A stretch of DNA of 64,000 nt from JAFAGX01 sp963759875. GTDB lineage: Bacteria; Acidobacteriota; Terriglobia; Terriglobales; Acidobacteriaceae. Made by a program: the position numbers and the translations under genes. The notes beneath the pieces are model-generated. The model did no database searches and had not been told where the DNA came from. It saw only the letters and a list, made by a program, of their open reading frames with translations. The stretch lies in the NCBI GenBank assembly GCA_963759875.1, contig CAVXBB010000016.1:62001-126000 (forward strand), given 5' to 3'. Positions 54,664 to 63,867 of this stretch are shown piece after piece (position 1 is the stretch's first letter; the number at the start of each line of letters is the position of its first letter).

Positions 54664-55560
54664 TTGACAACTAACCGAATTCGCGTTTCGCTCAACGCTT
54701 CATGTGTCGGTGCAAGGGATCTTTCCATTCTCGAGTTTGCGGATCTTGCAACGCGTCACGAATTCGACGGAATCGACATTCCGAACATGACCGCGGTGAT
54801 GAGATTTGCGCCAGAAATTGGCGGCGTGTTGGCTCTGAAGGATGAGCTGGCAAAAAGAGCCGTTGCTCCCGTGATTTTCGGACTAGCTCCCGAGAGGGGC
54901 TTCGAAGGGATCGAGTGGCGTAAGGACGAAGAAACATTTCAGCGATCGCTTGGCGAATTACTGCACATGGCTGGATTCGCTGAGAAACTTGGGCTGACCC
55001 GCTGCTACACCTATTTGCCCCCTGCCGTTAACGCGAATCCGGATGACTTTGAAAATGTGCTTGCCATGCGCGTTGCTGAAATGGCCCGCCTGCTGGGTGC
55101 TCATCAAATCCGCTTGGGTGTGGAATGGCTGGGGCCACACCATCTTCGGGCTGGAGGTACAAATGCTACCGGAACGAATCCGTTCATCTTCAGCATGCCT
55201 CGAACGTTGGCCTTCATCAACAAGGTTGATGTACCAACGGTTGGCTTAATTCTGGATTCGCTTCATTGCTATACCGCCAGTGTACAAGAATCCGATATTG
55301 CGGCACTCAGTGCTTCTCAGATCGTGCACACGCATCTTAGCGATGTGAACAAAGGCAAAGGACCGTCAGGTGCAAGAGCCGATGAGCGGATCCTGCCAGG
55401 CGAAGGAGAGATCGACCTCTTCGGATTCATGCGTGGCCTACGGGAGACAGCGTACCAGGGCTACGTGGCCGTCGAAGTTATAGCGCCAAAGAACATTGCT
55501 GATACGCCAGATCAAGCAGCTGCCAAAATCAGGTCAAGCTTGCGCAAATTGGCCCTGTGA
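54664..55560 (+). CDS. Sugar phosphate isomerase/epimerase-like TIM-barrel protein
   Basis: A 298-residue protein of the AP-endonuclease-2 (Hyi/IolE-like) family, from a TTG start at 54664 with a weak ribosome site. Expected metal ligands are visible: Glu in LGVEWLGP, Asp-His in GLILDSLHCYTA, His in IVHTHLSDV, and Glu in VAVEVIAP. Possible roles are isomerisation or epimerisation of a keto- or hydroxy-acid or sugar derivative, acting with the adjacent dehydrogenase. The exact reaction is unknown. Confidence 0.85.
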   Translation: MTTNRIRVSLNASCVGARDLSILEFADLATRHEFDGIDIPNMTAVMRFAPEIGGVLALKDELAKRAVAPVIFGLAPERGFEGIEWRKDEETFQRSLGELLHMAGFAEKLGLTRCYTYLPPAVNANPDDFENVLAMRVAEMARLLGAHQIRLGVEWLGPHHLRAGGTNATGTNPFIFSMPRTLAFINKVDVPTVGLILDSLHCYTASVQESDIAALSASQIVHTHLSDVNKGKGPSGARADERILPGEGEIDLFGFMRGLRETAYQGYVAVEVIAPKNIADTPDQAAAKIRSSLRKLAL

Positions 55561-55900
55561 TCTAGGTGTTATGGGCGATCCGTAAGCACGGGCGGTTTGG
55601 TCCGGTTGACTTCGCGTGTTTTCGCAGGCCTGTCCGATTGCCACGAAAAGAAAACCGTGTTGCTCATCGGTGTCTCCTGAAAATCGAAAGGTTGCGCGGG
55701 GCGGCCCTTCAAGCGACAACGACTGGGAGCATCACTCCCTAAGCGCCCGCATGCTGGAAGATTAGAAACCTCCAGCAAACGTGGGATGTTCGACATTCTG
55801 CAGTTGGCGGTAAATGATAGGGCGAGATCAACAGTTATCCGGTCAATTTGATTTCGCGGTAAATTGTGAGATGCCGCGATTCGTGTCATGATGAAGAACC
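55561..55900. other. Intergenic region
   Basis: No gene, strong hairpin or promoter recognised in 340 bp. Confidence 0.4.
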
Positions 55901-56170
55901 ATGAAAATGTCGAAGGTATTTGCTGATTTTAAGAAGATCACCACGCAATGTGAGCTTCGCAGAACGCTGGAGTTTACGATTGGTCGGGCTAGTTACCGCG
56001 TGGATGTTCTGTACTGCTACTCCAATCCGAAATCTCCCTGGAGTGCTCAAGCACTTTTCGAGAGCAAAACTGGCTGGAAATGCATCGCCGATTTCCCATG
56101 GGTAAAGGAAAAGAATGAAGAAGCTGCAATTCGAGCAGCCCTACGTTTCCTAGAAGACTTGCATGGATGA
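55901..56170 (+). CDS. Small conserved-looking hypothetical protein
   Basis: An 89-residue soluble protein without a signal peptide or membrane segment. It has mixed alpha/beta composition with three Cys (TQCELRR, LYCYSN, GWKCIAD) and three Trp, and a C-terminal amphipathic helix (EEAAIRAALRFLEDLHG). Coding-like composition supports it; no family recognised. The ribosome site GAAGAAC is weak; a start at 55907 is possible. Confidence 0.5.
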   Translation: MKMSKVFADFKKITTQCELRRTLEFTIGRASYRVDVLYCYSNPKSPWSAQALFESKTGWKCIADFPWVKEKNEEAAIRAALRFLEDLHG

Positions 56171-56215
56171 GATGCGTAAATCGGCTTGACCCATCACCAG
56201 ACCTTACTTACTGAC

Positions 56216-56330
56216 CTACGCAAATTTCTTCTGCTGCGCCTTCAGCTTCGCCCACCTCGCCCGCTGAGCGGTAGCAATTTTCCTACGGGCTGACGCTTCC
56301 CAACTGATCGGCGACCACGGCGAAGAAGAA
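56216..56330 (-). pseudogene. C-terminal remnant of a small basic DNA-binding-like protein
   Basis: A minus-strand frame without a start encodes a basic tail (ASARRKIATAQRARWAKLKA, then QQKKFA and stop). It resembles the (S/A)xRRKIAxAQRARWAK tails of small basic (H-NS/AT-hook-like) acidobacterial proteins. The upstream part is lost or frameshifted. Confidence 0.35.
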
Positions 56331-56447
56331 CCGGTGAAGCCACATCATTCTCGATGAACGGACTGCGACTATGGAGAAAGGGTTGCCCTTGGGTCATTAG
56401 CGTAAATGTATTTCCGCCAACCATGATCCCAATCCGGCGGAGCACCC

Positions 56448-56930
56448 TCAGCCTTTCACATAGGCGAGCTTTGCGGCTACTTTTCCATCTCGTACCGTAA
56501 AAATGTCAACGCCGCGCAGATGCCACGGCTGACCGTTGCGCATCTTGCGATAGACCCACAGCACTGTCGCCCGACTTCCGCTGACGATCACTTCCTCGGG
56601 CTCGAACCGTGCGTCAGCATTGCGGACGAACCATCCGCGCCAGAATTCAACCACAGCAGCCCTTCCCTCGATGCGTCGACCGTCCGGGGCGGGCGACGTG
56701 TCCTCGAACACTGTATCCTCGGTCAAAAACGCTGCCAATCCGTCTGCGTCGTGCCGATTGAACACCGCGTTGAAGCGATCGATGGTTTGGCGCGTTGCTT
56801 GCTCCTGTGACTGTCCCTGTACCTTCTGCGCGGACTTCATGGCAACCTCCGTTGGGGAACACAGGCTCCCCAGTAGGAACACAGAGCAAGTTAACACCAG
56901 GACATCCCGAGTTGCAGAAGGCAGGTGCAT
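56448..56930 (-). CDS. Exported SnoaL/NTF2-like protein
   Basis: A 160-residue protein starting at 56930, where GGAGGATC precedes the ATG; the frame runs longer upstream without need. A signal peptide (VLVLTCSVFLLGSLC) is followed by a cone-shaped NTF2-like domain: TIDRFNAVFNRHDADGLAAFLTEDTVFEDTSPAPDGRRIEG, VEFWRGWF, VLWVYRKM, HLRGVDIFTVRDGKVAAKLAYVKG. The family includes polyketide cyclases, isomerases and ligand binders; the role here is unknown. Confidence 0.8.
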   Translation of the reverse strand: MHLPSATRDVLVLTCSVFLLGSLCSPTEVAMKSAQKVQGQSQEQATRQTIDRFNAVFNRHDADGLAAFLTEDTVFEDTSPAPDGRRIEGRAAVVEFWRGWFVRNADARFEPEEVIVSGSRATVLWVYRKMRNGQPWHLRGVDIFTVRDGKVAAKLAYVKG

Positions 56931-57093
56931 TTTGATCCTCCATGACAGTGTACGCAGCATGTTCCGGGCAACCGCCGACCCCTTCGAGTGCAGCACAGAT
57001 GGGAACTTTATCAAAAGGCAAAACGTGCGACTGTAGCAGGATGCCGGCTGCGGAATGAAACGCGGAACCAAAGCAACTTACAGAGAACCAATG

Positions 57094-57819
57094 CTACTTC
57101 TTCGTGTAAAGCGTTCCCGGAACCTGATACGGCGGATCGGAAACTATCCTTATATATGCGATCAGCGCTTCAATATCTGACTTAGACAGGGTGTAGCCGT
57201 AAGGAGGCATCAAAGGTGACTTGTTAAGTGCCGGGCCGCCGTGGCTGATGATGGCAGTGAGGTCGGAGTCGGACATTTTGTTGAGAGTTTCCCCTTCCGT
57301 GAACGAATGCGGCTTGACTTCGAGGTTGTCGTAGTTAGAGAGGCGTTCGGGAGTAGATTCAGGGTTGTGGCAACGGGAACAGTATTGCTCGCTAAGTTCC
57401 CGGCCAAGTCCTTCCTGATATCCGAGCGCTATTTCTTGAATCTTCAGGCTTACCAGGTTCTGCGTCTTCGTTGGCGTGCTGGCAAGAATTTGATATCGGC
57501 CTGCCATACCGCCCAGGTTTACGTAGGTTGTGAATTGACCGCTGGCGTCGGTAGGACCTGAGGCCGGATCGAAGTCGACGCCGGTGGGGGCGTGAAATGT
57601 GACTAATGCTCCACTGACAGCAGCGCCCTGATCGTCATTGACCTGCACCACAAGCGGCTGATCCACCCTGGATCCGACTGGGCCTGATTGTTTTCCTCCG
57701 CTCACCTCGATGATCGCAGCCCCATAAACGGAAACCGGCGGAGCCGATGCCGTTTTGCGGGTACAGCCGCAGAACAGAGCAAAGAGAGAAATCAGTCCGG
57801 CAAGGTAGGCTCGCATCAT
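57094..57819 (-). CDS. Lipoprotein with Ig-like domain and a c-type cytochrome domain
   Basis: A 241-residue protein. ATG 57819 overlaps the preceding stop (ATGA), with AGGAGG upstream. A lipobox (LFALFCGC) is followed by an Ig-like/big domain (~30-125: GPVGSRVDQPLVVQVNDDQGAAVSGALVTFHAPTGVDFDP). A cytochrome c domain (~140-240) with one haem site CSRCH and a distal Met in MPPYGYTLSKSDIEALIAYI ends the protein. It is the last gene of the bc-type complex operon and probably carries electrons out of the octahaem subunit. Confidence 0.88.
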   Translation of the reverse strand: MMRAYLAGLISLFALFCGCTRKTASAPPVSVYGAAIIEVSGGKQSGPVGSRVDQPLVVQVNDDQGAAVSGALVTFHAPTGVDFDPASGPTDASGQFTTYVNLGGMAGRYQILASTPTKTQNLVSLKIQEIALGYQEGLGRELSEQYCSRCHNPESTPERLSNYDNLEVKPHSFTEGETLNKMSDSDLTAIISHGGPALNKSPLMPPYGYTLSKSDIEALIAYIRIVSDPPYQVPGTLYTKK

Positions 57820-59867
57820 TTCTTCGCCTCCTGCTTGGCCGGTGCCTTCTGCGAAGCAAGAAATGCGGTCAGGGCGCGTGCATCTTCGTCGGGCATGTTG
57901 CGGTTGGGCTCGATTGTGCCCGGTCGTAGTTGCTGAGGATTTTTCAGCCAGTAATACATCCATGCGGCTTTCAGGCGCGAGCCGACTTCCGTTAATGTTG
58001 GACCGATGTAACCCTTGTCAGCGTTCGGATCGACGATGTGGCAACCTTGGCAGGCGTATTTCGAGTAGAAAAGCTGCCGGCCGTGTTCGATATCCGCAGA
58101 TGCGTATCCAGAATTGGGCAGCGAGTCACGGTCAAACGCGGGAGTCTGATAGACGGTCATGATGTAGTCGGACAAGGTCGTGACCTCGTCAGGCGCTAAA
58201 TTGAATTTGGGCATGCGGCGAATCAAAGCGGGACGCAGCGTATTGGGATTGCGCAGGAATTCTTCTAGCCATTTGCGCTGAACCGAACTGCCCTCCCAGG
58301 TGAGATCGGGCGCGAGATCGCTGCCACGTCCGTTGATCCGATGACAACTGAAGCAGGCGAGGTCATTCATGAGCTGACCGGCTTTGCCGGCGGGCTGGTA
58401 GCTTGATTGTCGAACAGCGGGAATGGTCAGGCTCGTGGGCAAGCTTTGTGAGCGATCATTCAAAGAAAGCAAAGCGGTGGTTAGCGCGTCGATCTGCGCC
58501 GGTGTGAACGAGTACTGCGGCATTTTAAGACCCGCGGCAAACGCGCGCGGCTGGCGCAATTTTCCAGCAATGTAATCGGGCAAGGCATGGCGCATGCCCG
58601 ATACAAAAATAAGTTGCGAAATAGGCTTGCTGCCGATGCGCGTCAGCTCGGGGGCGAAATTCTCGGGTTTCTTGATGCTGGCAATTTCGTGGCATGAACT
58701 GCAACCATATTCTGTAACGAGCAATTTCCCATGATCGATTTGCTCCGGGGTTGCGGGTTCGAGGTGAACATTGGACAGGAAATCGGAATCAGTTTTCGCT
58801 TGAAGAAAACTGGTTAGGGTGGCGACTTGCTGTTCGGTGAAGCGATAGTGCGGCATGGCGGTCCCGCGATCGTAATCGCGCGGATTGCTTATCCAGGCAG
58901 CCAGCCATTCCGGCTTGGCTTTATTGCCAATGCGCGTGAGTTCGGGGCCGATATCGCCGCCAACCAGGTTTCCAGCGGCGTTCTGCACGGCGTGGCAAGT
59001 GGCGCAGAAGGATTCCCCGTACAGTGCCGGGCCCGCGCTGGGATCAGAAACGGACTTTTGCGACAGTGCGAGTGTGTCACCGGGCAGCGGGACGCTATTT
59101 GAAATCAGAAATGCTGAGATGTCCCGGGCGTCGTCATCGCTCAGCTTGAAATTCGGCATCCGAGCCGAGGCCGCGTAAGCCTGCGGATCTTTGATCCACG
59201 CGAAAATCCATTCGCGAGTGGTCTTATCGGCGATATGAAGCAGAGATGGCGGATCATCGGTAGGTTGGAACGTGCCACCCTCGGGCAACTTGACAGTGTG
59301 GCAGTGCACACATCCGGAAGACGCAAGCAAATTGCGCCCTTCGTTCAACTGTGGAGTACCGATGAGAGGCGCACGATGGCATTGGCCACACGAGGATTCG
59401 ATGTAACGGGCCGGGAGAAGCGGCTGCTCCCAAGCTAGTGTGCTGCTGTGGGCTTCCTCGACGGTAGTTGCTACGCCCTGGCCGCGATGGCACATCACGC
59501 AACCAAATTGCTCGAGATTGTGCGGGATGACCGGATGGTGGCGGAATGGCTGCGAACTCACATCCGTCAAGCTGGCTTCTTTCACGCCAACGTGGCAGGT
59601 GGTACAACGGTCGACGACCCCGAGGTCAGGATGCCAGACCTGCTGGATTCCACTCTGGAAATGACGTTGAAGAGTAATGGCGTCGCCGCGGGTACGAATC
59701 ATCGCGAGGTAGGAGTTCTGATAATGACGCCATTCGCTGAAATGATTTTTTGCCGGCGCAATGGCGAGAGAGATCAACAGGACCAAGCTGACTATGCCAA
59801 ACGCACGCATGGGTTCACCGAACATCTTATGCCACAACGACGGGCGACTTTTTCTTGGACTTTCCAC
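57816..59867 (-). CDS. Octahaem c-type cytochrome subunit of a quinol oxidase complex
   Basis: A 683-residue protein with one N-terminal membrane helix (AFGIVSLVLLISLAIAPAK). Eight CxxCH sites are present: CTTCH, CVMCH, CGQCH, CVHCH, CATCH, CSSCH, CFSCH and CQGCH. The last four lie in repeated cytochrome c modules of ~110 residues with LTRIG.K..WL..W..NP-like linkers and Met ligands. It starts immediately after the cytochrome b C-terminal gene. In an operon with Rieske and split cytochrome b it replaces cytochrome c1 as the electron exit of the complex. Confidence 0.92.
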   Translation of the reverse strand: MESPRKSRPSLWHKMFGEPMRAFGIVSLVLLISLAIAPAKNHFSEWRHYQNSYLAMIRTRGDAITLQRHFQSGIQQVWHPDLGVVDRCTTCHVGVKEASLTDVSSQPFRHHPVIPHNLEQFGCVMCHRGQGVATTVEEAHSSTLAWEQPLLPARYIESSCGQCHRAPLIGTPQLNEGRNLLASSGCVHCHTVKLPEGGTFQPTDDPPSLLHIADKTTREWIFAWIKDPQAYAASARMPNFKLSDDDARDISAFLISNSVPLPGDTLALSQKSVSDPSAGPALYGESFCATCHAVQNAAGNLVGGDIGPELTRIGNKAKPEWLAAWISNPRDYDRGTAMPHYRFTEQQVATLTSFLQAKTDSDFLSNVHLEPATPEQIDHGKLLVTEYGCSSCHEIASIKKPENFAPELTRIGSKPISQLIFVSGMRHALPDYIAGKLRQPRAFAAGLKMPQYSFTPAQIDALTTALLSLNDRSQSLPTSLTIPAVRQSSYQPAGKAGQLMNDLACFSCHRINGRGSDLAPDLTWEGSSVQRKWLEEFLRNPNTLRPALIRRMPKFNLAPDEVTTLSDYIMTVYQTPAFDRDSLPNSGYASADIEHGRQLFYSKYACQGCHIVDPNADKGYIGPTLTEVGSRLKAAWMYYWLKNPQQLRPGTIEPNRNMPDEDARALTAFLASQKAPAKQEAKK

Positions 59868-60572
59868 TTAGCCTCTCCAGCGCCAGACCCAAGACCAGCC
59901 CGGGCCACGAAAGAATGTGCCAATAGCGGTCAGGACGATTAGTTCAAATAAAAACCAGCTCATGATCCAGAAAGAAAGCGGCCTCGCTGCCAGGTATCGG
60001 CGGAACGTAGAGGGCGAGTCCGACGAGCTCTGTGCCGCGATCAACATCAATGCAATCACAAACAGCGTGGGCACGAGAGCGACGTAAACATCGAAGCTGA
60101 CGAGGAAAATTAAGAGTGCAGTGGCAACGATACAGAAAATCAGAAACCGCCGCGCACGATGCTTTGTGAACAGGCCCTCGGCCTCGATATTGATATTGAA
60201 GTAAGGAATGATGATGAGTGCGAGGACGACCAGGGTCGGCACCAGAACTCCTGCCACGACCGGCGGAAAATAATGCAGCATCTCCTGCAACCCGAGAAAA
60301 TACCATGGCGCTTTGGCCGGATTTGGAGTGTGCGATGGGTCTGCGATTCCCTCCAGCGGCGCGTTGAACAATAGTGCGATTCCGACCAGCACGATAGCGA
60401 GCCCTTCAACCGCGACTGCAGTCCGGAACAAGGCTTCGGGGAAGGTCTGGACGACTTCTTCATCACTGACTCGCACCTGCGGTGAAGTGCGGCGAGTGAC
60501 AAATACGACCCGGCGAGGCTCTTTCTTGGCGTTTGAATTCACCCCGGTGACGAAGTCTTTCGGGTCGCTCAT
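59868..60572 (-). CDS. Cytochrome b C-terminal (subunit IV-like) protein
   Basis: A 234-residue protein. After a ~60-residue soluble N-terminus comes a membrane helix and then DPSHTPNPAKAPWYFLGLQEMLHYFPP, which contains the PEWY-like Qo-site motif (here APWYFLGLQE). Further helices (VVAGVLVPTLVVLALIIIPY, LIFCIVATALLIFLVSF, and others) follow. It completes the split cytochrome b of 60569-61339, which it overlaps by 4 bp (ATGA). The soluble N-terminal extension is longer than in b6f subunit IV. Confidence 0.9.
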   Translation of the reverse strand: MSDPKDFVTGVNSNAKKEPRRVVFVTRRTSPQVRVSDEEVVQTFPEALFRTAVAVEGLAIVLVGIALLFNAPLEGIADPSHTPNPAKAPWYFLGLQEMLHYFPPVVAGVLVPTLVVLALIIIPYFNINIEAEGLFTKHRARRFLIFCIVATALLIFLVSFDVYVALVPTLFVIALMLIAAQSSSDSPSTFRRYLAARPLSFWIMSWFLFELIVLTAIGTFFRGPGWSWVWRWRG

Positions 60573-61339
60573 CGGACCTCCTTGGCGGCCGCCTTCGCAG
60601 CGCTGGAGTCAGCGGTGTGCATGTAAAGGCCGCCGTCTTTGCGAATGCGCCAGAAGTGAATTGCGATAAAGAAGATTGCGGTCAGCGGCAAAATCATGCA
60701 GTGGAGCACGTAAAAACGCAGCAGGGCGTTTGCGTTTACCAGATTTCCGCCCAAGAGCAAAAAATGAATTTTGTTTCCGAATACCGGAACGGCTGAGGCG
60801 ATGTTCGATCCCACGGTGATTGCCCAGTATGCAAGCTGATCCCACGGCAAAAGGTATCCGGTATAGCTAAGAAGAAGAGTGACGAGCAGCAGAATGACGC
60901 CGATCACCCAATTGAACTCCCGCGGGGGACGGTAAGCTCCGCGATAAAAGACCTTGAACATGTGCGCGAATACCAGGAAGACCATGGCGTGCGCCGACCA
61001 GCGATGCAGATTGCGCAGAAACAATCCGGAAGAAACTACGAACTGCAGGTCTTTCGTATCGGCGTATGCCTGCGGAACTGAAGGGTGGTAATACAGCATG
61101 AGCAAAATGCCCGTGCTCACCAGAATGAGAAATGTTCCGAACGTCAAACTCCCGAGGTACCAGGTCACACTGAAGCTCAACATGCGGCGGCGAACTTTTG
61201 TGGGGAAAAGGTGAAGAAAGACGTCCTGCTGGATCACCAATGAACGGTGCAACGTGCTCGTGCCGGTGCCGCTGCGGAAAATTGAGCGCCAGACCCGGGT
61301 TTTGCGGAGTTGATCGAAATAATTCGCGCTGGTTGCCAT
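60569..61339 (-). CDS. Cytochrome b N-terminal (b6-like) subunit
   Basis: A 256-residue protein with four membrane helices. The haem-ligand His pairs sit in RNLHRWSAHAMVFLVFAHMFKVFYRGAYRPPRE and LLRFYVLHCMILPLTAIFFIAIHFWRIRKDGG. GYLLPWDQLAYWAITVG is the conserved Qo-side loop. It lies 2 bp behind the Rieske gene. It should bind two b haems and oxidise menaquinol together with the Rieske protein. Confidence 0.93.
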   Translation of the reverse strand: MATSANYFDQLRKTRVWRSIFRSGTGTSTLHRSLVIQQDVFLHLFPTKVRRRMLSFSVTWYLGSLTFGTFLILVSTGILLMLYYHPSVPQAYADTKDLQFVVSSGLFLRNLHRWSAHAMVFLVFAHMFKVFYRGAYRPPREFNWVIGVILLLVTLLLSYTGYLLPWDQLAYWAITVGSNIASAVPVFGNKIHFLLLGGNLVNANALLRFYVLHCMILPLTAIFFIAIHFWRIRKDGGLYMHTADSSAAKAAAKEVR

Positions 61340-61341
61340 TT

Positions 61342-61827
61342 CTAAACCCTCAAGAATTGCTGCGAGCGAACCGTGGTGGAGCGATCAACCATAAGATCGC
61401 CCTCATCGCTTAGCCATACGCGATACCACGGCAGCGGGCGGGGAGCGGGTCCTTCAATCTTTTCGCCATCACGTTTGAACTTGCTGCCGTGACAAGGGCA
61501 GGCGATGATTCCAAGTTCAGGTTTCCACGCCGTCAGACAGCCCAAATGCGTACATACCGCAGATAGCGAAAAGAAGCCTTCCTTGGCGTGAATGATGTAA
61601 ATGCCCGAGTTCGCATCCAACGTGACCGAATCCAACGGATAGCTTTCCGGCTTACCTGCATTGATGACGGGAGACGGCTCGTACAAAACATTTGGCGAGA
61701 GAAATTGATAGGCGAAAACCGCCGTTCCGGCCGTCGCCATACTCAGAGATCCCAACCCGAGTTTGACGAAGAAACTGCGGCGGTCGAGTTCCTTTGCATC
61801 CAACTCTAGGCGTTTTTCCTCGGTCAT
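61342..61827 (-). CDS. Rieske iron-sulfur protein
   Basis: A 161-residue protein from MTEEKRLELD (61827; AAGGAAG upstream). A twin-arginine-like N-terminus (DRRSFFVKLGLGSLSMATAGTAVFA) acts as membrane anchor. The [2Fe-2S] domain carries VCTHLGC and CPCHGSKF, with the PLP.Y loop (PAPRPLPWYRV). It transfers electrons from quinol to the cytochrome c subunit. Confidence 0.94.
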   Translation of the reverse strand: MTEEKRLELDAKELDRRSFFVKLGLGSLSMATAGTAVFAYQFLSPNVLYEPSPVINAGKPESYPLDSVTLDANSGIYIIHAKEGFFSLSAVCTHLGCLTAWKPELGIIACPCHGSKFKRDGEKIEGPAPRPLPWYRVWLSDEGDLMVDRSTTVRSQQFLRV

Positions 61828-61835
61828 AGTCTTCC

Positions 61836-63809
61836 TTATTTCGCTGCTGATTCGACTTTCGGCCGGGCTGACGCGTCGATTGCCGCAATCGAAATCAAAC
61901 CGGTAGCCTCGGCGGCCACAAAGTTGTAAGACTCCATCGTGATCGTTCCGACCGGGCATCGCATGGCGCACAGGCCGCATCGGATGCAGCGTGTTTCATC
62001 CTTCAACATCGCCGATCCGGTAACGATTGCTAACTCGTCCGCCGCAATCTCGTTGAGCTCGACACCGAAACATTCCTGGTTGTCGCGGATGTGCTGAACG
62101 GTCTCGGAAGTAAAGTTGATACGGTCAAGCGAGACCAGTTCCAAGCAGTTTTCCGGGCACACATCGACGCAGCCGCCGCAAAGAATGCACAGCGTTCCAT
62201 CTTCTTCATAGCCTTCGAACACGGTGTTGACCCAGCAATGTAGGCATCGCTGTGCCTCTTCTATAGCCGACTTGGCGTCGTAGCCGATTTCCACTTCAGT
62301 AACACCGGTGCGCCGCTCGAGCGGGAGCATGGGCACAGGCTGACGATCGATGTCGAGCAATTCCAGTGGCATAGCGTGCCGACGTAGAATTTCGACTTCC
62401 ACGATTGGTTCGGGATGCTTTTGACCCCGCAGGTATTCGTCAATTCCGATGGCGGCGCGCTTACCGTCCGCAACGCTGTCGATGATCAGCCTGGGCCCGA
62501 AAACGCAATCGCCTCCGGCGAAGATGCCGGAAGCTGAAGTCATAAGCGTCTGGGGATTGACCGCGATCAGTCCGCGCGGGGAAATTTCGACCTTGTCTTC
62601 GGGTTTCAGGAAATCCAGGCGCGGCGCCTGTCCGATCGCCATGATGATGGTGTCGCATTCCAGCTGGCTCTCGGTTCCTTCGTAGAATGCAGGATTGAAA
62701 CGGTGGTTCTGATCGAAAACCCATTTGGTGTTCAGAGTTTCAAGAGCAACTACCTTGCCGTCTTTACCGACGACGCGCTTGGGGCCGCGCCCAGGATGAA
62801 GTTTGATCCCTTCAGCTTCGGCTTCTTCAATCTCTTCAAGAGCTGCTGGCATCTCCTCCCGGCGCTCCAGGCAAACAATGTTCACCTCCTGGGCTCCGAG
62901 GCGCAGAGCGGAAAGTGAAATGTCCACCATTTCCCGAGTCGCTACGGCGGAAACATTTTCAATTGATGGCACGGCTTCCTCCACACCCGCCGCATGCTGT
63001 CGAAGCACTTCACGCGCAGCGGAGCGGGCCACGTCCATGGCCACGTTTCCGCCACCGATGACAATTACTTTCTTGCCGATCGTGAACTTGTAACCGAGGT
63101 TTACATTCAGGAGAAAATCGATGCCTTTGTACACGCCATCAAGATCGACGCCCGCAATGCTTAGATCACGGCTGCGGTGAGCGCCGACAGAGATGAGCAC
63201 AGCGTCGAATCCTTGACGGCGCAGATCAGAGATCGCGAAGTCGCGTCCCGCCGCATGGTTGAGCTTGAGCGTGATGTCGCCGGTTTCGAGGATCTCGCGA
63301 ACCTGCGCTTCGACGACATCGCGGGGAAGGCGATATTCGGGAATTCCGAGATACAGCATTCCGCCGGCGACGGGAGCTGCCTCAAAGACGGTGACGGAGT
63401 AACCCATCAGTGCGAGATCGTGAGCAGCGGAAAGACCGACTGGGCCACCGCCAACAACCGCAACTTTGTAGGGCAACTTCGCAGCCCGGTGTTCGTCGAC
63501 TTTAATCGCTCGCTTAGATTCGGGACCGTATTGCTCGGTTAAAAAGCGCTTCAACGCACGAATGGAAATTGGACGGTCGATTTCGCCGCGACGGCATGCC
63601 GTCTCGCAGGGATGGGCGCAAACGCGCCCGCAGATCGAGGCCAACGGGTTCGGCTGGCGAGCAAAACGATAGGCTTCTTCAAATCGTCCTTCTGCAATCA
63701 GAGCCACGTAGCGCCCAGCATTGGTATGGGCCGGGCATGCCATCATGCAGGGAAAATTCGTATTTAGCCAGTCGACGTCAACCTTCTTTTCTTTGTAGCG
63801 CCTTAGCAT
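61836..63809 (-). CDS. GltD-like FAD oxidoreductase with iron-sulfur domains
   Basis: A 657-residue protein from ATG 63809 (a TTG at 63836 is an alternative). The N-terminal Fer4-20 cysteine domain (~10-100: PCMMACPAHTNAGRYV, CGRVCAHPCETACRRGEIDRPI) is followed by FAD- and NAD(P)H-binding Rossmann motifs (VAVVGGGPVGLSAAHDLALMGYSVTVFE; VIVIGGGNVAMDVARSA). Two [4Fe-4S] ferredoxin sites come at the C-terminus (CILCGGCVDVCPENCLE, CIRCGLCAMRCPVGTI). It resembles the glutamate synthase small subunit/NADPH-ferredoxin oxidoreductases, but no gltB is present. As first gene of the cytochrome b/Rieske operon it may feed or receive electrons at the complex. Confidence 0.9.
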   Translation of the reverse strand: MLRRYKEKKVDVDWLNTNFPCMMACPAHTNAGRYVALIAEGRFEEAYRFARQPNPLASICGRVCAHPCETACRRGEIDRPISIRALKRFLTEQYGPESKRAIKVDEHRAAKLPYKVAVVGGGPVGLSAAHDLALMGYSVTVFEAAPVAGGMLYLGIPEYRLPRDVVEAQVREILETGDITLKLNHAAGRDFAISDLRRQGFDAVLISVGAHRSRDLSIAGVDLDGVYKGIDFLLNVNLGYKFTIGKKVIVIGGGNVAMDVARSAAREVLRQHAAGVEEAVPSIENVSAVATREMVDISLSALRLGAQEVNIVCLERREEMPAALEEIEEAEAEGIKLHPGRGPKRVVGKDGKVVALETLNTKWVFDQNHRFNPAFYEGTESQLECDTIIMAIGQAPRLDFLKPEDKVEISPRGLIAVNPQTLMTSASGIFAGGDCVFGPRLIIDSVADGKRAAIGIDEYLRGQKHPEPIVEVEILRRHAMPLELLDIDRQPVPMLPLERRTGVTEVEIGYDAKSAIEEAQRCLHCWVNTVFEGYEEDGTLCILCGGCVDVCPENCLELVSLDRINFTSETVQHIRDNQECFGVELNEIAADELAIVTGSAMLKDETRCIRCGLCAMRCPVGTITMESYNFVAAEATGLISIAAIDASARPKVESAAK

Positions 63810-63867
63810 GTATGCTCGCTCGCTTCCAATGAACAAGGCAGCGGATGCGCGTTTCAGTCCTCATGAG

